Source: Effusibacillus dendaii
GTDB lineage: Bacteria; Bacillota; Bacilli; Tumebacillales; Effusibacillaceae
DNA length: 64,000 nucleotides
Reading direction: 5' to 3'
NCBI RefSeq assembly: GCF_015097055.1
Contig: NZ_AP023366.1
Span: 2,144,001 to 2,208,000, forward strand
Below the pieces are notes generated by a model. That model was not told the origin of the DNA. It searched no databases and was given only the letters and a program-made list of their open reading frames with translations. Shown in pieces: positions 8,494 to 17,322 of this stretch (position 1 is its first letter; each line of letters starts with the position of its first letter). The position numbers and the translations under genes are program-made.

Positions 8494-10313
8494 CTATTTA
8501 TTTATTTGAACGGGTTGGCCTGCTCCTGTTACTATCTTTCATGCTAACTCGTTTTACATCGTTTCGCTATTTATTAGATCGAAAACTCAATTGGAAAACC
8601 ATTCTATTTCACTCCATCATTTTTGGTACATTTGGCATTATAGGAACTTTAGTGGGTGAATTAATTGATCACGGAAGTACAGTTCCCAAGATGTTCGCGT
8701 CTGAACCCCTACAGGGCCAAACACTAGTCGGATCTACATTAATCGTGATTGTTATCGCGGGCTTACTAGGCGGTCCATCAGTAGGTATCCTATCAGGCGC
8801 TATTACTGGTACCTACTTTTATTTTTGGTTGCCGGAAGCGCAGTTAGCCGGCGGTATTATTAGTCCCATCGCCGGACTGTTAGCAGGTTTAACGGCGCGT
8901 TTCTTTTCTCAAGAACGTATAATTGCTCCCTCGAAAGCAATGTTTATCGGAATGTTTCCTCCGATTATATATATGGGTCTTCTGTTAATTTTCACATCAA
9001 CGCCCGAAAAGTCAATTTCAGTCGTGAATATGATTGGATTGCCCCTTGTGATCACCAGCAGTTTAGCGATTGCGATCTTTACCGCAATGATTCAGGTAGC
9101 TGTAAGTGAGCAGGAACAAGAAGCTGCAATCGAAACTAAACGGGCGTTACGGATTACGGAAGAAACTTTACCTCACTTGAAAGAAGGATTAGGATTCGAA
9201 ACTGCCTTTGAAATTGCAAAATTATTGCATAACGAGTTAAAAATTGCAGCCGTGTCGATTACAAATAAGTCCCAGGTATTGGCTCACATTGGGCTTGGAT
9301 CAGACCATCATAAAGAGGGGGAAACGCTGCAAACGTACTTATCCCATACAGCAATTGAAAGCGGGGAAATCCAGGTTGCAGTGAATAGCGAACAGATTCA
9401 GTGCAGTCACCCGAATTGTCCGTTGCAAGCGGCTATTCTTGTCCCGTTGAGTCAATCGGGCGAAGTTGTCGGGTTAATCAAATTATATTTTCATCGTCCT
9501 CAACAACTTAGAACCGTGGAAGTTGCAATAGCACAGGGGTTGGGAAAATTGATTTCAAACCAATTAGACGTTGTGGCCGTGGAGAAGATGAAAAACCTTT
9601 TGCAGGAAATGGAGCTTCGTAATTTACAGGCACAAGTCAATCCGCATTTTTTCTTTAATACACTGCACCTTATTTCCACCCTGATCCGTGTGAATCCCGA
9701 TTTGGCACGTCACCTGATTGTGCAACTAGGCCATTTTATGCGGCTTAACTTAAAAATTGCAGCATCTCCTTTGATTTCCTTGGAACAGGAAATAGAACAT
9801 CTGTATGCTTACATTGAAATCGTCAAAGTTCGGTTTGCAGATCAACTCACGATTGAATGTCATATTGCTGATGGAGTTGAAAAGGTATTGATTCCGCCTT
9901 TAACTCTCCAACCTTTGGTGGAAAACAGCATCAAGCATGGACTCAAGCATGTTTCAGGAGGGGGAAAGATCGAAGTACACATCCGAAAGAATGGAGAAGA
10001 GACCGAACTTAAGATATGGGATAATGGAGTTGGTATACCGAGTACGTTTATAGGCAAATTAGGTAAACAGCCGATCTCAAGCGGGGAAGGCTCAGGGATT
10101 GGGGTTTACAATGTAAATCAGCGATTAATCGGCCTATTGGGTATTAGGTCATCTCTAAATATTGAAAACTTGACACCCAGAGGATGTTGCATTTCATTTC
10201 GGATCCCTATTCCAAAGGAAGAACGGAGTGATGTACATGAAGATTCGAGCCATGATCGGAGAGGACGAGCGGTTGGCACGGGAGGAATTAACCTACCTGA
10301 TTCAACACCATGA
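8481..10313 (+). CDS. LytS-family sensor histidine kinase
   Basis: A 610-residue kinase. The N-terminal ~200 residues form the 5TMR-LYT membrane sensor (LVGELIDHG, GGPSVGILSGAITG, 'GGIISPIAGLLAGLTARFF'). A GAF-like domain spans roughly 220-360. The LytS-type phosphoacceptor region 'LQAQVNPHFFFNTLHLIS' (His389) follows, then an HATPase domain with LVENSIKHG and DNGVGI. B. subtilis LytS responds to extracellular pyruvate. The last ~25 residues run out of frame over the start of the regulator gene (77-base overlap), so the C-terminal tail is unusual and may reflect a lost stop codon. Confidence 0.9.
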   Translation: MGELTIYLFERVGLLLLLSFMLTRFTSFRYLLDRKLNWKTILFHSIIFGTFGIIGTLVGELIDHGSTVPKMFASEPLQGQTLVGSTLIVIVIAGLLGGPSVGILSGAITGTYFYFWLPEAQLAGGIISPIAGLLAGLTARFFSQERIIAPSKAMFIGMFPPIIYMGLLLIFTSTPEKSISVVNMIGLPLVITSSLAIAIFTAMIQVAVSEQEQEAAIETKRALRITEETLPHLKEGLGFETAFEIAKLLHNELKIAAVSITNKSQVLAHIGLGSDHHKEGETLQTYLSHTAIESGEIQVAVNSEQIQCSHPNCPLQAAILVPLSQSGEVVGLIKLYFHRPQQLRTVEVAIAQGLGKLISNQLDVVAVEKMKNLLQEMELRNLQAQVNPHFFFNTLHLISTLIRVNPDLARHLIVQLGHFMRLNLKIAASPLISLEQEIEHLYAYIEIVKVRFADQLTIECHIADGVEKVLIPPLTLQPLVENSIKHGLKHVSGGGKIEVHIRKNGEETELKIWDNGVGIPSTFIGKLGKQPISSGEGSGIGVYNVNQRLIGLLGIRSSLNIENLTPRGCCISFRIPIPKEERSDVHEDSSHDRRGRAVGTGGINLPDSTP

Positions 10314-11010
10314 CGATTTTATACTTTGTCCCAGCGCGGAAAATGGGAAACAACTGTTAGAATTATACCATCAATATCGACCAGATGTGATTTTTTTGGA
10401 TATTCACATGCCTTTATTGTCGGGCATGGAAACAGCAAAAGAATTGGTTGCACTTAGCAATAAAACGGGTGACAGGCCGCCAATACTCGTTTTTACCACT
10501 GCGTATGATGAGTATGCACTCCAAGCGTTTGGAGTAGAAGCAATTGATTACCTTTTAAAGCCTTACGATTTACAACGTTTTAATAAGGCCCTTTCACGTG
10601 TACGTAAACAATTTTCATTTGACCAGCAGCAATCTTCGAACCCACTGATTTCAGATATTTCGAATCCACTTCCTCGCAGTTCCAAGCTTTTGATTGAAGA
10701 CGGTGAAAAAGTGGTCGTCCTAACTCCGGAAGCGATTCTATACGCTGTTCGGACGGACAGACTTATTGAAATCTATACAGATAAGGAAAAAATTCAAACT
10801 CGAATGACATTACAGGAATTAGAAGAAAGGGTGAAAGGGTTTTCGTTTTTTCGCCCGCATCGTAGTTATTTAGTCAATTTGGAATATATTCATGAGATAA
10901 CACCTTGGTTTAACGGAGCTTACAACATAATTTTAAAGAATAAAGAAAAAACAAAAATCCCGGTCAGTAGAAGCACAGCTAAGACACTGTTTAGAATCCT
11001 GCAAGAATAG
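10237..11010 (+). CDS. LytTR response regulator
   Basis: A 257-residue regulator. The receiver domain has the acidic pocket GEDE, phosphoacceptor Asp55 in FLDIHMP and the conserved lysine in LLKPYD. The C-terminal LytTR DNA-binding domain includes 'FFRPHRSYLVNLEYIHEI' and 'IPVSRSTAKTLFRIL'. Start 10237 is chosen for its spacing from GGAG at 10225; GTG 10228 and ATG 10231 are alternatives. It is partner to the upstream LytS kinase and probably controls the neighbouring symporter or acsA genes. Confidence 0.92.
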   Translation: MKIRAMIGEDERLAREELTYLIQHHDDFILCPSAENGKQLLELYHQYRPDVIFLDIHMPLLSGMETAKELVALSNKTGDRPPILVFTTAYDEYALQAFGVEAIDYLLKPYDLQRFNKALSRVRKQFSFDQQQSSNPLISDISNPLPRSSKLLIEDGEKVVVLTPEAILYAVRTDRLIEIYTDKEKIQTRMTLQELEERVKGFSFFRPHRSYLVNLEYIHEITPWFNGAYNIILKNKEKTKIPVSRSTAKTLFRILQE

Positions 11011-11626
11011 ACGGAAAATGAAAACACTAGCACTAACCGATACATGGGATTCTCTACCCCTTAGCTCCTCCGCTTCCATTCTCTTATGACATTTAATAGG
11101 AATTTTAGACAAACTTTGATAAGTATTGCCGTTAAGGCACTGCTGGTATACGAAGATAAAGGTCAGGCCTTTTTACGATAAGGTCTGACCTATTTTAACG
11201 AGGCAAGAATTTTGCGACAAACAAAAGAAACACGTCAAATCAAAAATCTCCCAAACTGAAGCGGGTTATTCATATCGAAAGTTGTCCTTAAATCACGAAT
11301 TACCCCGATCACAATCGATCATTGAAACTTTGAATCATTTCTCCATCGCCTGAGCAACTTCCGTACTGCTATGTCATTCCGTCGCCTGTATTATAATTGT
11401 TTCCCTACTTGAATTTATATCGTGATTTCAAATCAAGTGTGATCTATTTATATATCGGACATCTCTGATCTCAATATCAGGGCATAATTTGGGCTCATTT
11501 TTAGCCATTGCCTCGAATATGGTTTACTATCTAACACCACAAATCCTGTTGACCCCCTCTCGGATCTTCTCCACATTCTCTCTATGAATCCACCACAGCC
11601 AATCACTTTGGAAAGGAAGGAAAACG
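11011..11626. other. Intergenic region after the LytS/LytTR operon
   Basis: 616 bases with no supported gene. The terminator-like hairpin at 11160-11191 is the only clear element; the rest is AT-rich. A promoter for the following zinc-ribbon/fumarate reductase genes should lie in its right part but was not identified. Confidence 0.5.
11160..11191 (+). terminator. Hairpin, probable terminator of the LytS/LytTR operon
   Basis: AGGTCAGGCC pairs with GGTCTGACCT (ten pairs including one wobble), followed by ATTTTAA. The tail is weak, so termination efficiency is uncertain. Confidence 0.55.
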
Positions 11627-11803
11627 ATGACTGTTTCCGACTGCTGTGGCGCTCCAACCAAGGTGGAAAATCGATTGGATCATCCCTTAGTTTATGACGA
11701 CCCGTATGTTTTGTGGATTCCCGTAGTGGTGTGTACGAAATGCGGAAAGGTCATTGGTCTGAATCCAACTGAAATTTGTAAGGATGAAGAAAAATTAAAT
11801 TAA
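11627..11803 (+). CDS. Small cysteine-rich (zinc-ribbon-like) protein
   Basis: A 58-codon gene with a good ribosome site (GGAAGGAA) before ATG. The protein starts MTVSDCCGAPTKVEN and has a second knuckle VVCTKCGKVIG, so C6/C7 and C39/C42 form a plausible CC...CxxC zinc ribbon. Its stop lies about 20 bases before the cytochrome b start, so it belongs to the fumarate reductase transcript. I do not recognise a named family. Possible roles are a metal-binding assembly or regulatory accessory; this is inference from position only. Confidence 0.7.
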   Translation: MTVSDCCGAPTKVENRLDHPLVYDDPYVLWIPVVVCTKCGKVIGLNPTEICKDEEKLN

Positions 11804-11825
11804 TTTGGCAAAAAGGAGGATGGTT

Positions 11826-12461
11826 ATGCAGCTTCAGAGAGCCTTGACCCCGACCCGTAAAGCTGACTTTTTGGCGGAATTGACCCAGACGGTCAGTGGC
11901 TTGTTATTGGTAGGTTTTTTGTGGACGCACATGATTTTTGTCGCAGCGATTATTTTGGGAGTGGAAGCGTTTAACAAACTGGCCCATTTTATGGAACAAT
12001 TCAAGCTGTTGGATCTGGCTGTGATTTTTATAATCTTGACAGTCGCAGCTCACGCCGGAGCGGTACTCCGGCGGATCCCCAGCCGGTGGCAGGAACAAAA
12101 AATCGTTTGGAAACACGCCAAAACGATCAAACACCGCGATACCTGGTCTTGGCTGTTTCAGGCCGTTACAGGAAGCGCTATGCTTCTTCTGATCATCATT
12201 CACGTTGTCGTTGTCGTATATGCAGGAATTGACGCGAAGCTGAGCGCCGATCGTGTTCATTCGTGGATGCTTTGGTTTTATGCAGTTCTTCTGTTGCTGG
12301 CTGAGTATCATGCCAGCGTTGGACTTTACCGCACTTTTGTAAAATGGGGATTTGTGAAACGCCATAGTCTGAAAAAGGTTTTAACCGTCGTTACAGTTTG
12401 TACGGTCGGATTGGGTCTTGTGAGCTTGGGGGTATTTTATTCGCTGGGGGGTTCACTATGA
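11826..12461 (+). CDS. Fumarate reductase/succinate dehydrogenase cytochrome b subunit (Wolinella type)
   Basis: A 211-residue five-helix membrane anchor that carries two haems and the menaquinone site. The expected haem histidines are visible as H35 (WTHMIF), H76 (AHAG), H126 (IIHVV) and H162 (EYHASVGLY). Two glutamates that I align with Wolinella E66 and E180, residues implicated in quinol oxidation and proton transfer, are present as E57 and E160. ATG 11826 is chosen since AGGAGG sits 6 bases upstream; ATG 11820 is too close. The stop overlaps the flavoprotein start (ATGA). Confidence 0.9.
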   Translation: MQLQRALTPTRKADFLAELTQTVSGLLLVGFLWTHMIFVAAIILGVEAFNKLAHFMEQFKLLDLAVIFIILTVAAHAGAVLRRIPSRWQEQKIVWKHAKTIKHRDTWSWLFQAVTGSAMLLLIIIHVVVVVYAGIDAKLSADRVHSWMLWFYAVLLLLAEYHASVGLYRTFVKWGFVKRHSLKKVLTVVTVCTVGLGLVSLGVFYSLGGSL

Positions 12462-14281
12462 GTCAATATGACAGATTCACTTCGGACGTATTAATTGTCG
12501 GGGCCGGGTTAGCAGGTGAACGCGCGGCGATAGAAGCTGCCACTCAGGGTTTGAATGTGATCATTTTAAGCTTGGTCCCCCCCAGACGTTCTCACAGTTC
12601 GGCTGCCCAGGGTGGTATGCAGGCGGCACTCGGAAACAGCGCCATGGGCAAGGGAGACAGTCCTGATATCCATTTTGCCGATACAGTGAAAGGATCCGAT
12701 TGGGGTTGTGATCAGGATGTGGCCCGACTTTTTGCGGAAATGGCACCTGTCGCCATGCGACAAATGGCATACTGGGGAGTCCCATGGAGCCGTGTCGTGC
12801 CAGGCAAACGTATCTATGACGGCGTGGACATTCATGAAGATCCGGAAAAAGAAGGGCTGATCGCAGCCCGCAACTTTGGCGGAACCGCCAAATGGCGTAC
12901 ATGCTACACTGCGGACGGCACAGGTCACACCGTCCTTTATACGATGGACAGTGTGGTCATTAAGTTAGGAATTACCGTTCACGATCGAACCGAGGTTCTT
13001 TCCTTGATTCATGATGGTGAACGATGCAGCGGAGTGGTAGCCAGATGCTTAAGAACCGGTAATCTTCGGGTTTACACTGCAAAGTCCACTGTGATAGCAA
13101 CTGGTGGGTACGGGAGGCTTTATGGCGCTTCCACCAACGCCATCATCAACGAGGGAAGCGGCATGTTTGTTGCTTTGGAAACAGGAGTTGTTCCCTTGGG
13201 GAATATGGAGGCCGTGCAGTTCCATCCGACAGGTATTGTTCCGACCTGGATTCTGATTACCGAGGGCGCGCGCGGCGATGGCGGATACCTGTTGGATAAG
13301 GATCACCATCGGTTTATGCCGGATTATGAACCGAAGAAAAAAGAATTAGCCTCCAGAGATGTTGTTTCCCGCCGTATTATGCAGCATATTCGCAAAGGAT
13401 ACGGGGTTGAAAGTCCTTACGGGGCTCATGTCTGGTTAGACATCCGACATCTCGGAGAAAAACACATCAACACCAACTTGCGCGAAATCGCCAATATTTG
13501 TCGCAATTTTGCGGGGGTTGACCCGGTTCATGATTTGATTCCCGTTCGGCCAACCCAACACTACAGCATGGGCGGCATTCGCACGAATATTGACGGAATG
13601 GCTTACGGATTGACAGGTTTATTTTCACTGGGGGAAGCGGCCTGCTGGGATATGCACGGGTTTAACCGGTTGGGCGGGAATTCCCTTGCTGAAACGGTAG
13701 TGGCGGGCATGCTGATCGGCGACAAAATTGCCAAATATACCAAGGAAGCTTCCTTGAATGTATCGTCCGCCCTCATCGAAGAACATGTCAGGTTCCAGGA
13801 AGACCGAATTCAGTCATTGATTGAATGCCGTAACGGAAAAGAAAACGTCTATCAGCTGCGACGCGAGATGGAAACAATCTTAAGTGAAAATGTTGGCATT
13901 TTCCGTTCGGAGGAGCCCTTACAAAAAGCGGTTGCCCAACTGCACGAACTGCACCAACGCTCCTGCCAAGTGGGTCTCCGCAGCGGAGGAAAAGGAGCGG
14001 ATCCGGAGTTGGCTTCCGCGCTGAGGATTACCGGAATGATTAAACTGGCTTATTGTATTGCAGCCGGAGCACTCGCCCGAAAAGAAAGCCGAGGCAGTCA
14101 CTTTCGGGAGGATTACCCGAAACGAGATGACGAAAATTGGTTAAAGCGAACTCTCGCATATTGGCCCGTTGGAGCGGATCGGCCCGAGTTGGATTATGAA
14201 CCGGTGAAAATAACGGAACTGCCACCGGGTGACCGGGGATATGGAGAAGCGAGCACAGGAGCGGCAAGTGCGAATCGGTGA
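12458..14281 (+). CDS. Fumarate reductase/succinate dehydrogenase flavoprotein subunit
   Basis: A 607-residue FAD subunit. The N-terminal dinucleotide fold has VLIVGAGLAGERAA. The covalent FAD-histidine motif is SHSSAAQGGMQ. 'GNMEAVQFHPTG', TEGARGDGG, SRDVVSRR and HYSMGGIRTN line the active site. The sequence throughout (for example VKGSDWGCDQDVARLF and ACWDMHGFNRLGGNS) is closer to Wolinella-type menaquinol:fumarate reductase as I remember it than to B. subtilis SdhA. It interconverts succinate and fumarate at the cytoplasmic membrane face. Start 12458 is translationally coupled to the cytochrome gene. Confidence 0.93.
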   Translation: MSQYDRFTSDVLIVGAGLAGERAAIEAATQGLNVIILSLVPPRRSHSSAAQGGMQAALGNSAMGKGDSPDIHFADTVKGSDWGCDQDVARLFAEMAPVAMRQMAYWGVPWSRVVPGKRIYDGVDIHEDPEKEGLIAARNFGGTAKWRTCYTADGTGHTVLYTMDSVVIKLGITVHDRTEVLSLIHDGERCSGVVARCLRTGNLRVYTAKSTVIATGGYGRLYGASTNAIINEGSGMFVALETGVVPLGNMEAVQFHPTGIVPTWILITEGARGDGGYLLDKDHHRFMPDYEPKKKELASRDVVSRRIMQHIRKGYGVESPYGAHVWLDIRHLGEKHINTNLREIANICRNFAGVDPVHDLIPVRPTQHYSMGGIRTNIDGMAYGLTGLFSLGEAACWDMHGFNRLGGNSLAETVVAGMLIGDKIAKYTKEASLNVSSALIEEHVRFQEDRIQSLIECRNGKENVYQLRREMETILSENVGIFRSEEPLQKAVAQLHELHQRSCQVGLRSGGKGADPELASALRITGMIKLAYCIAAGALARKESRGSHFREDYPKRDDENWLKRTLAYWPVGADRPELDYEPVKITELPPGDRGYGEASTGAASANR

Positions 14282-14297
14282 ATAGGAGGGGAAAAAG

Positions 14298-15026
14298 ATG
14301 AGTCAGCGCCAATTGACTTTTCATATTTTTCGTTATAATCCGGAAACTCCAAATCAGAAGCCTGCTACCCAAACTTTCGTCTTACAAGAAGAGACCGGCA
14401 TGACATTGTTTATTGCACTGAATAAAATTCGAGAAGAACAGGACTCCACATTAAAATTCGATTTTGTTTGCCGCGCGGGCATATGCGGTTCTTGCGGCAT
14501 GTTGATTAACGGCAAGCCCACCCTGGCCTGCAGGACATTAACCAAAGATTTGCCAACGGACATCACCCTGATGCCGCTGCCCGTTTTTAAATTGCTTGGC
14601 GATTTGTCCGTGGATACCGGCACCTGGTTTCGGGATATGTCCCTGCGAACAGAAGCCTGGGTACATACGGAGAAGACGTTTGACCCGGATGCGCAAGAAG
14701 AGAGAATGAGTAATGAAACGGCCTTGCATATATACGAAGCGGAACGGTGCATCGAGTGCGGGTGCTGTATTGGAGGATGCGCTACCGCCAATATCAAGCC
14801 TAATTTTATCGGAGCGGCCGGTGTGAACCGGGTAGCACGGTTTATGCTCGATCCCCGCGACGAACGGGATGAACAAGAATACTTCGATGTGGTCGGATCT
14901 GAGGACGGTATTTTTGGCTGCATCGGCCTTATGGCGTGTGATGACAATTGTCCGGTCGGAATCCCCCTGCAGGGCCAGTTAGCTTATGTGAGAAGGAAGA
15001 TGGCACTCGCCGGCTGGAAGCGTTAA
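14298..15026 (+). CDS. Fumarate reductase/succinate dehydrogenase iron-sulfur subunit
   Basis: A 242-residue electron-transfer subunit. The [2Fe-2S] loop is CRAGICGSCGMLINGKPTLAC (near residues 57-77). The [4Fe-4S] and [3Fe-4S] ligands are CIECGCCIGGC and CIGLMACDDNCP. It connects the flavin with the haems of the anchor subunit. AGGAGGGG precedes the ATG. The gene order cytochrome-flavoprotein-Fe/S is the same as in Wolinella frdCAB and B. subtilis sdhCAB. Confidence 0.94.
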   Translation: MSQRQLTFHIFRYNPETPNQKPATQTFVLQEETGMTLFIALNKIREEQDSTLKFDFVCRAGICGSCGMLINGKPTLACRTLTKDLPTDITLMPLPVFKLLGDLSVDTGTWFRDMSLRTEAWVHTEKTFDPDAQEERMSNETALHIYEAERCIECGCCIGGCATANIKPNFIGAAGVNRVARFMLDPRDERDEQEYFDVVGSEDGIFGCIGLMACDDNCPVGIPLQGQLAYVRRKMALAGWKR

Positions 15027-15036
15027 GCCAAACGTT

Positions 15037-15060
15037 GCCTCCCTTATTTGGGAGGCCTTC
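15037..15060 (+). terminator. Terminator of the fumarate reductase operon
   Basis: GCCTCCC - TTATTT - GGGAGGC, followed by CTTCTTG, eleven bases after the Fe/S subunit stop. A clean 7-bp stem with a modest T tail. Confidence 0.8.
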
Positions 15061-15269
15061 TTGTATGCAATATTTTGCTTCTCGATAAATTACAAGTTGA
15101 TTGTAACTTGTAAACAAAGTTTATTATCCGTAAACACATATGTTCGATAAAAATAAAGTGGTAGACTGAAGTTGTTTATTGAGCTATCGATTCGCATTAG
15201 TTTAAGAATTAGTGACAACCCTGCAACGTGTTTTCCAACACTACAGGTCGTAATTTCTGTGTTTTTGAA

Positions 15270-15759
15270 TTAGACAGACGAACTTGAACACGAGTGTTTA
15301 CGGGAATACCATATGTTGCGCTTGTAGCTGGGGCGATAGGGCTCCAGATATTGCTCCAGCATGTCAGAGACCATCGATACCTCCTCGTCATGAATCCCGC
15401 ATTGTTCCAAGATGTGCGGATCATAATCCGGTTTGGACAACAGCATTCGGGTTTCCTCCTTTTGTACCGTTTTTCGGACATAAAGAGGACGGGGATCCGG
15501 CATAACGCCCAGCACATTTCGAAAATGCGGATCCAATACCTTGACGAACACCGATTTCCGATTCCCATGGTATTCGTAGATGTTCCCGGCCTTGGCAAAC
15601 CCTTGGGTTTCACCCAAGAAGTGCCATCCATTGATCCCATGTTAGCTCCCGTTCAGTACCGTTGACGAGCACAATGTCGATCGGTTGAAACCATCGGAGC
15701 TTTCCTGTAATGGAGTTCTTGTCCACTGTTTCGAAGGTAGAGTCCATATGTTTTTTCAT
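15270..15759 (-). pseudogene. Frameshifted gene of unknown function
   Basis: Two overlapping frames read as one broken protein. The first part starts MKKHMDSTFETVDKN (ATG at 15759) and runs to a stop at 15610. The second, at 15617-15270, has no good start of its own and continues with 'GETQGFAKAGNIYEYHG' and 'VFVKVLDPHFRNVLGV'. A one-base shift near 15612-15640 would join them into a ~160-residue protein. The second half has normal-looking amino-acid composition. I do not recognise the family. Confidence 0.4.
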
Positions 15760-15809
15760 CCTTGTTTGTATTCAGTGATTGACGGTGTTCAGCAAAATCT
15801 TTCGCTGTA

Positions 15810-16634
15810 CTAAATAACAACAACTCTGTTACGTCCCGTTTCTTTTGCCCGATACAATCCCTGATCTGCTTTCTCAATAAACTGGTTCAGATCTTGCCCT
15901 TTGATATATTCTGTTATCCCTAAACTAATGGTGACCAATATCCGTTTTCCTTTATAAACAAACCTGGTTCCTTCCACTGTCTTTCGGATTCGCTCAGCGA
16001 ATTTAATTCCTTGTTCTAAAGGAGCATTCGGTAAAACAATTATAAATTCTTCTCCGCCTGTTCTAACGAATACATCAGAATCACGAATGATCCCCTCTAT
16101 AACTCTGGTTACTTTTTTCAAAACCATATCCCCAGCGTTGTGACCATATGTATCGTTGATGGTTTTGAAATGGTCAATATCAAACATGATCAGTGTCATC
16201 GGATCTTCTCTTCTTTCAGATAAAGGAATGGCTTTTTCCATATACAAATCCAGGTATCTGCGGTTATAGATTTTAGTGAGCGGGTCAGTCAAAGCAAGAT
16301 GTTCCAATTCCGTTATCAACCTTGCAACCTTGATTCGAAAAGAAGAGATCACTGTGAATACGACCCATTCCACTGCTCCTGTAATCATTAAATCAGCGGC
16401 ATGTTGATATGGCATTTGTTCCTGATGGAACGCAAATTCCGTAATCACCATAAGAAAGAAGCCTGACAATCCGACAGTGATTGTTGCTTTCCATGTTGGG
16501 AATAAGACTACTGTTGCAATAGCAGGAATCAGGAGAAGCATCCATAGTGATTCTAACGGCGAATAATAATTAACAACTAATACCGTTGCTAATGACGCCA
16601 AGATCAATACATACATCAGCTTTCTGTTCATCAT
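15810..16634 (-). CDS. Membrane-anchored diguanylate cyclase (GGDEF)
   Basis: A 274-residue protein. The N-terminal ~100 residues form several membrane helices (MYVLILASLATVLVV, LWMLLLIPAIATVVLF, ITVGLSGFFLMVI). A GGDEF domain (about 115-272) has the active site TGGEEF, the substrate-binding 'DIDHFKTINDTYGH' segment and an RDSD inhibitory I-site five residues upstream of GGEEF. It should make c-di-GMP from two GTP with product inhibition. PilZ and EAL-fragment genes lie just upstream in the same direction. Confidence 0.93.
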   Translation of the reverse strand: MMNRKLMYVLILASLATVLVVNYYSPLESLWMLLLIPAIATVVLFPTWKATITVGLSGFFLMVITEFAFHQEQMPYQHAADLMITGAVEWVVFTVISSFRIKVARLITELEHLALTDPLTKIYNRRYLDLYMEKAIPLSERREDPMTLIMFDIDHFKTINDTYGHNAGDMVLKKVTRVIEGIIRDSDVFVRTGGEEFIIVLPNAPLEQGIKFAERIRKTVEGTRFVYKGKRILVTISLGITEYIKGQDLNQFIEKADQGLYRAKETGRNRVVVI

Positions 16635-16780
16635 TCGGTGTTCTTCCTTTGTCCAGTGATCGTAGCTTTAGATAGCAGTTTCCGACAAATTCCCACCATT
16701 TCGAGATTCCTTTCCCCAACAATAAAATGTTGCGTGAAAAAGATCCATAATATTTCCGACAAGTTTAACACTTAATACTG

Positions 16781-17314
16781 CTATTTCGTTTTCTTTCTTC
16801 TCTCGATTTCTAATTTTTGTATCACCTGAAATAATCGTTGTTGTTCGTTAGAATCTGCTTCAATGAACTCAATTCCATAAATGATATCGTTCATCAGTTC
16901 CTCTTTTCGTACGATTTTTCCTTTAAATGAAAACTCCTCATCCTGGAGCATGAAATGAAGTTGCAAAAAAATATGTTTTCTGACAGGCAAATCATAGTCA
17001 CATATTAATTTCAAACCTGTACCACTGATATCCCTTATTTTCCCTTCCCCTTGTCTATGCTTTAACCGTTCCAATAATTTATCACCAAAATCAATCAATT
17101 CAAATGTACATTCCTGTTCGAGAAGTTTCACCCGAAAATTCTCTCTTCTTTCCTTTTCTTTCAATTTTGCTTGCAGATCAGCCAGTGATTCTTGCAATGC
17201 ATTGATTTGGTCTAACTTTTTTCTTAATTGCCTTTGATAGAACCCGTGTATAAGAAAAAGTATGAGAACAATCAAAAACGCAGACAGTATACTTCCCCAT
17301 ATCACGTTACCCAT
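16781..17314 (-). CDS. PilZ-domain c-di-GMP-binding protein
   Basis: A 177-residue protein with one N-terminal membrane helix (SILSAFLIVLILFLIHGF), a coiled-coil stretch rich in leucine, lysine and glutamine (about residues 30-60), then a PilZ domain. The c-di-GMP-binding motifs are RRENFR (an RxxxR type) and DISGTGLKL (D-x-S-x-x-G). It probably acts as a membrane-tethered c-di-GMP receptor. It lies 8 bases after the EAL fragment and upstream of the diguanylate cyclase gene. Confidence 0.88.
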   Translation of the reverse strand: MGNVIWGSILSAFLIVLILFLIHGFYQRQLRKKLDQINALQESLADLQAKLKEKERRENFRVKLLEQECTFELIDFGDKLLERLKHRQGEGKIRDISGTGLKLICDYDLPVRKHIFLQLHFMLQDEEFSFKGKIVRKEELMNDIIYGIEFIEADSNEQQRLFQVIQKLEIERRKKTK

Positions 17315-17322
17315 GTAAAAAC

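Noticed and set aside
11280-11400. Possible chemotaxis-receptor scrap on the minus strand
   Set aside because: Only a few residues (SSTEVAQAME-like) resemble the signalling domain, interrupted by stops; too short to support.
15209-15640. 143-codon minus-strand frame overlapping the broken gene
   Set aside because: Composition is rich in Cys, Trp and Arg, typical of an out-of-frame shadow; the other two frames read sensibly.
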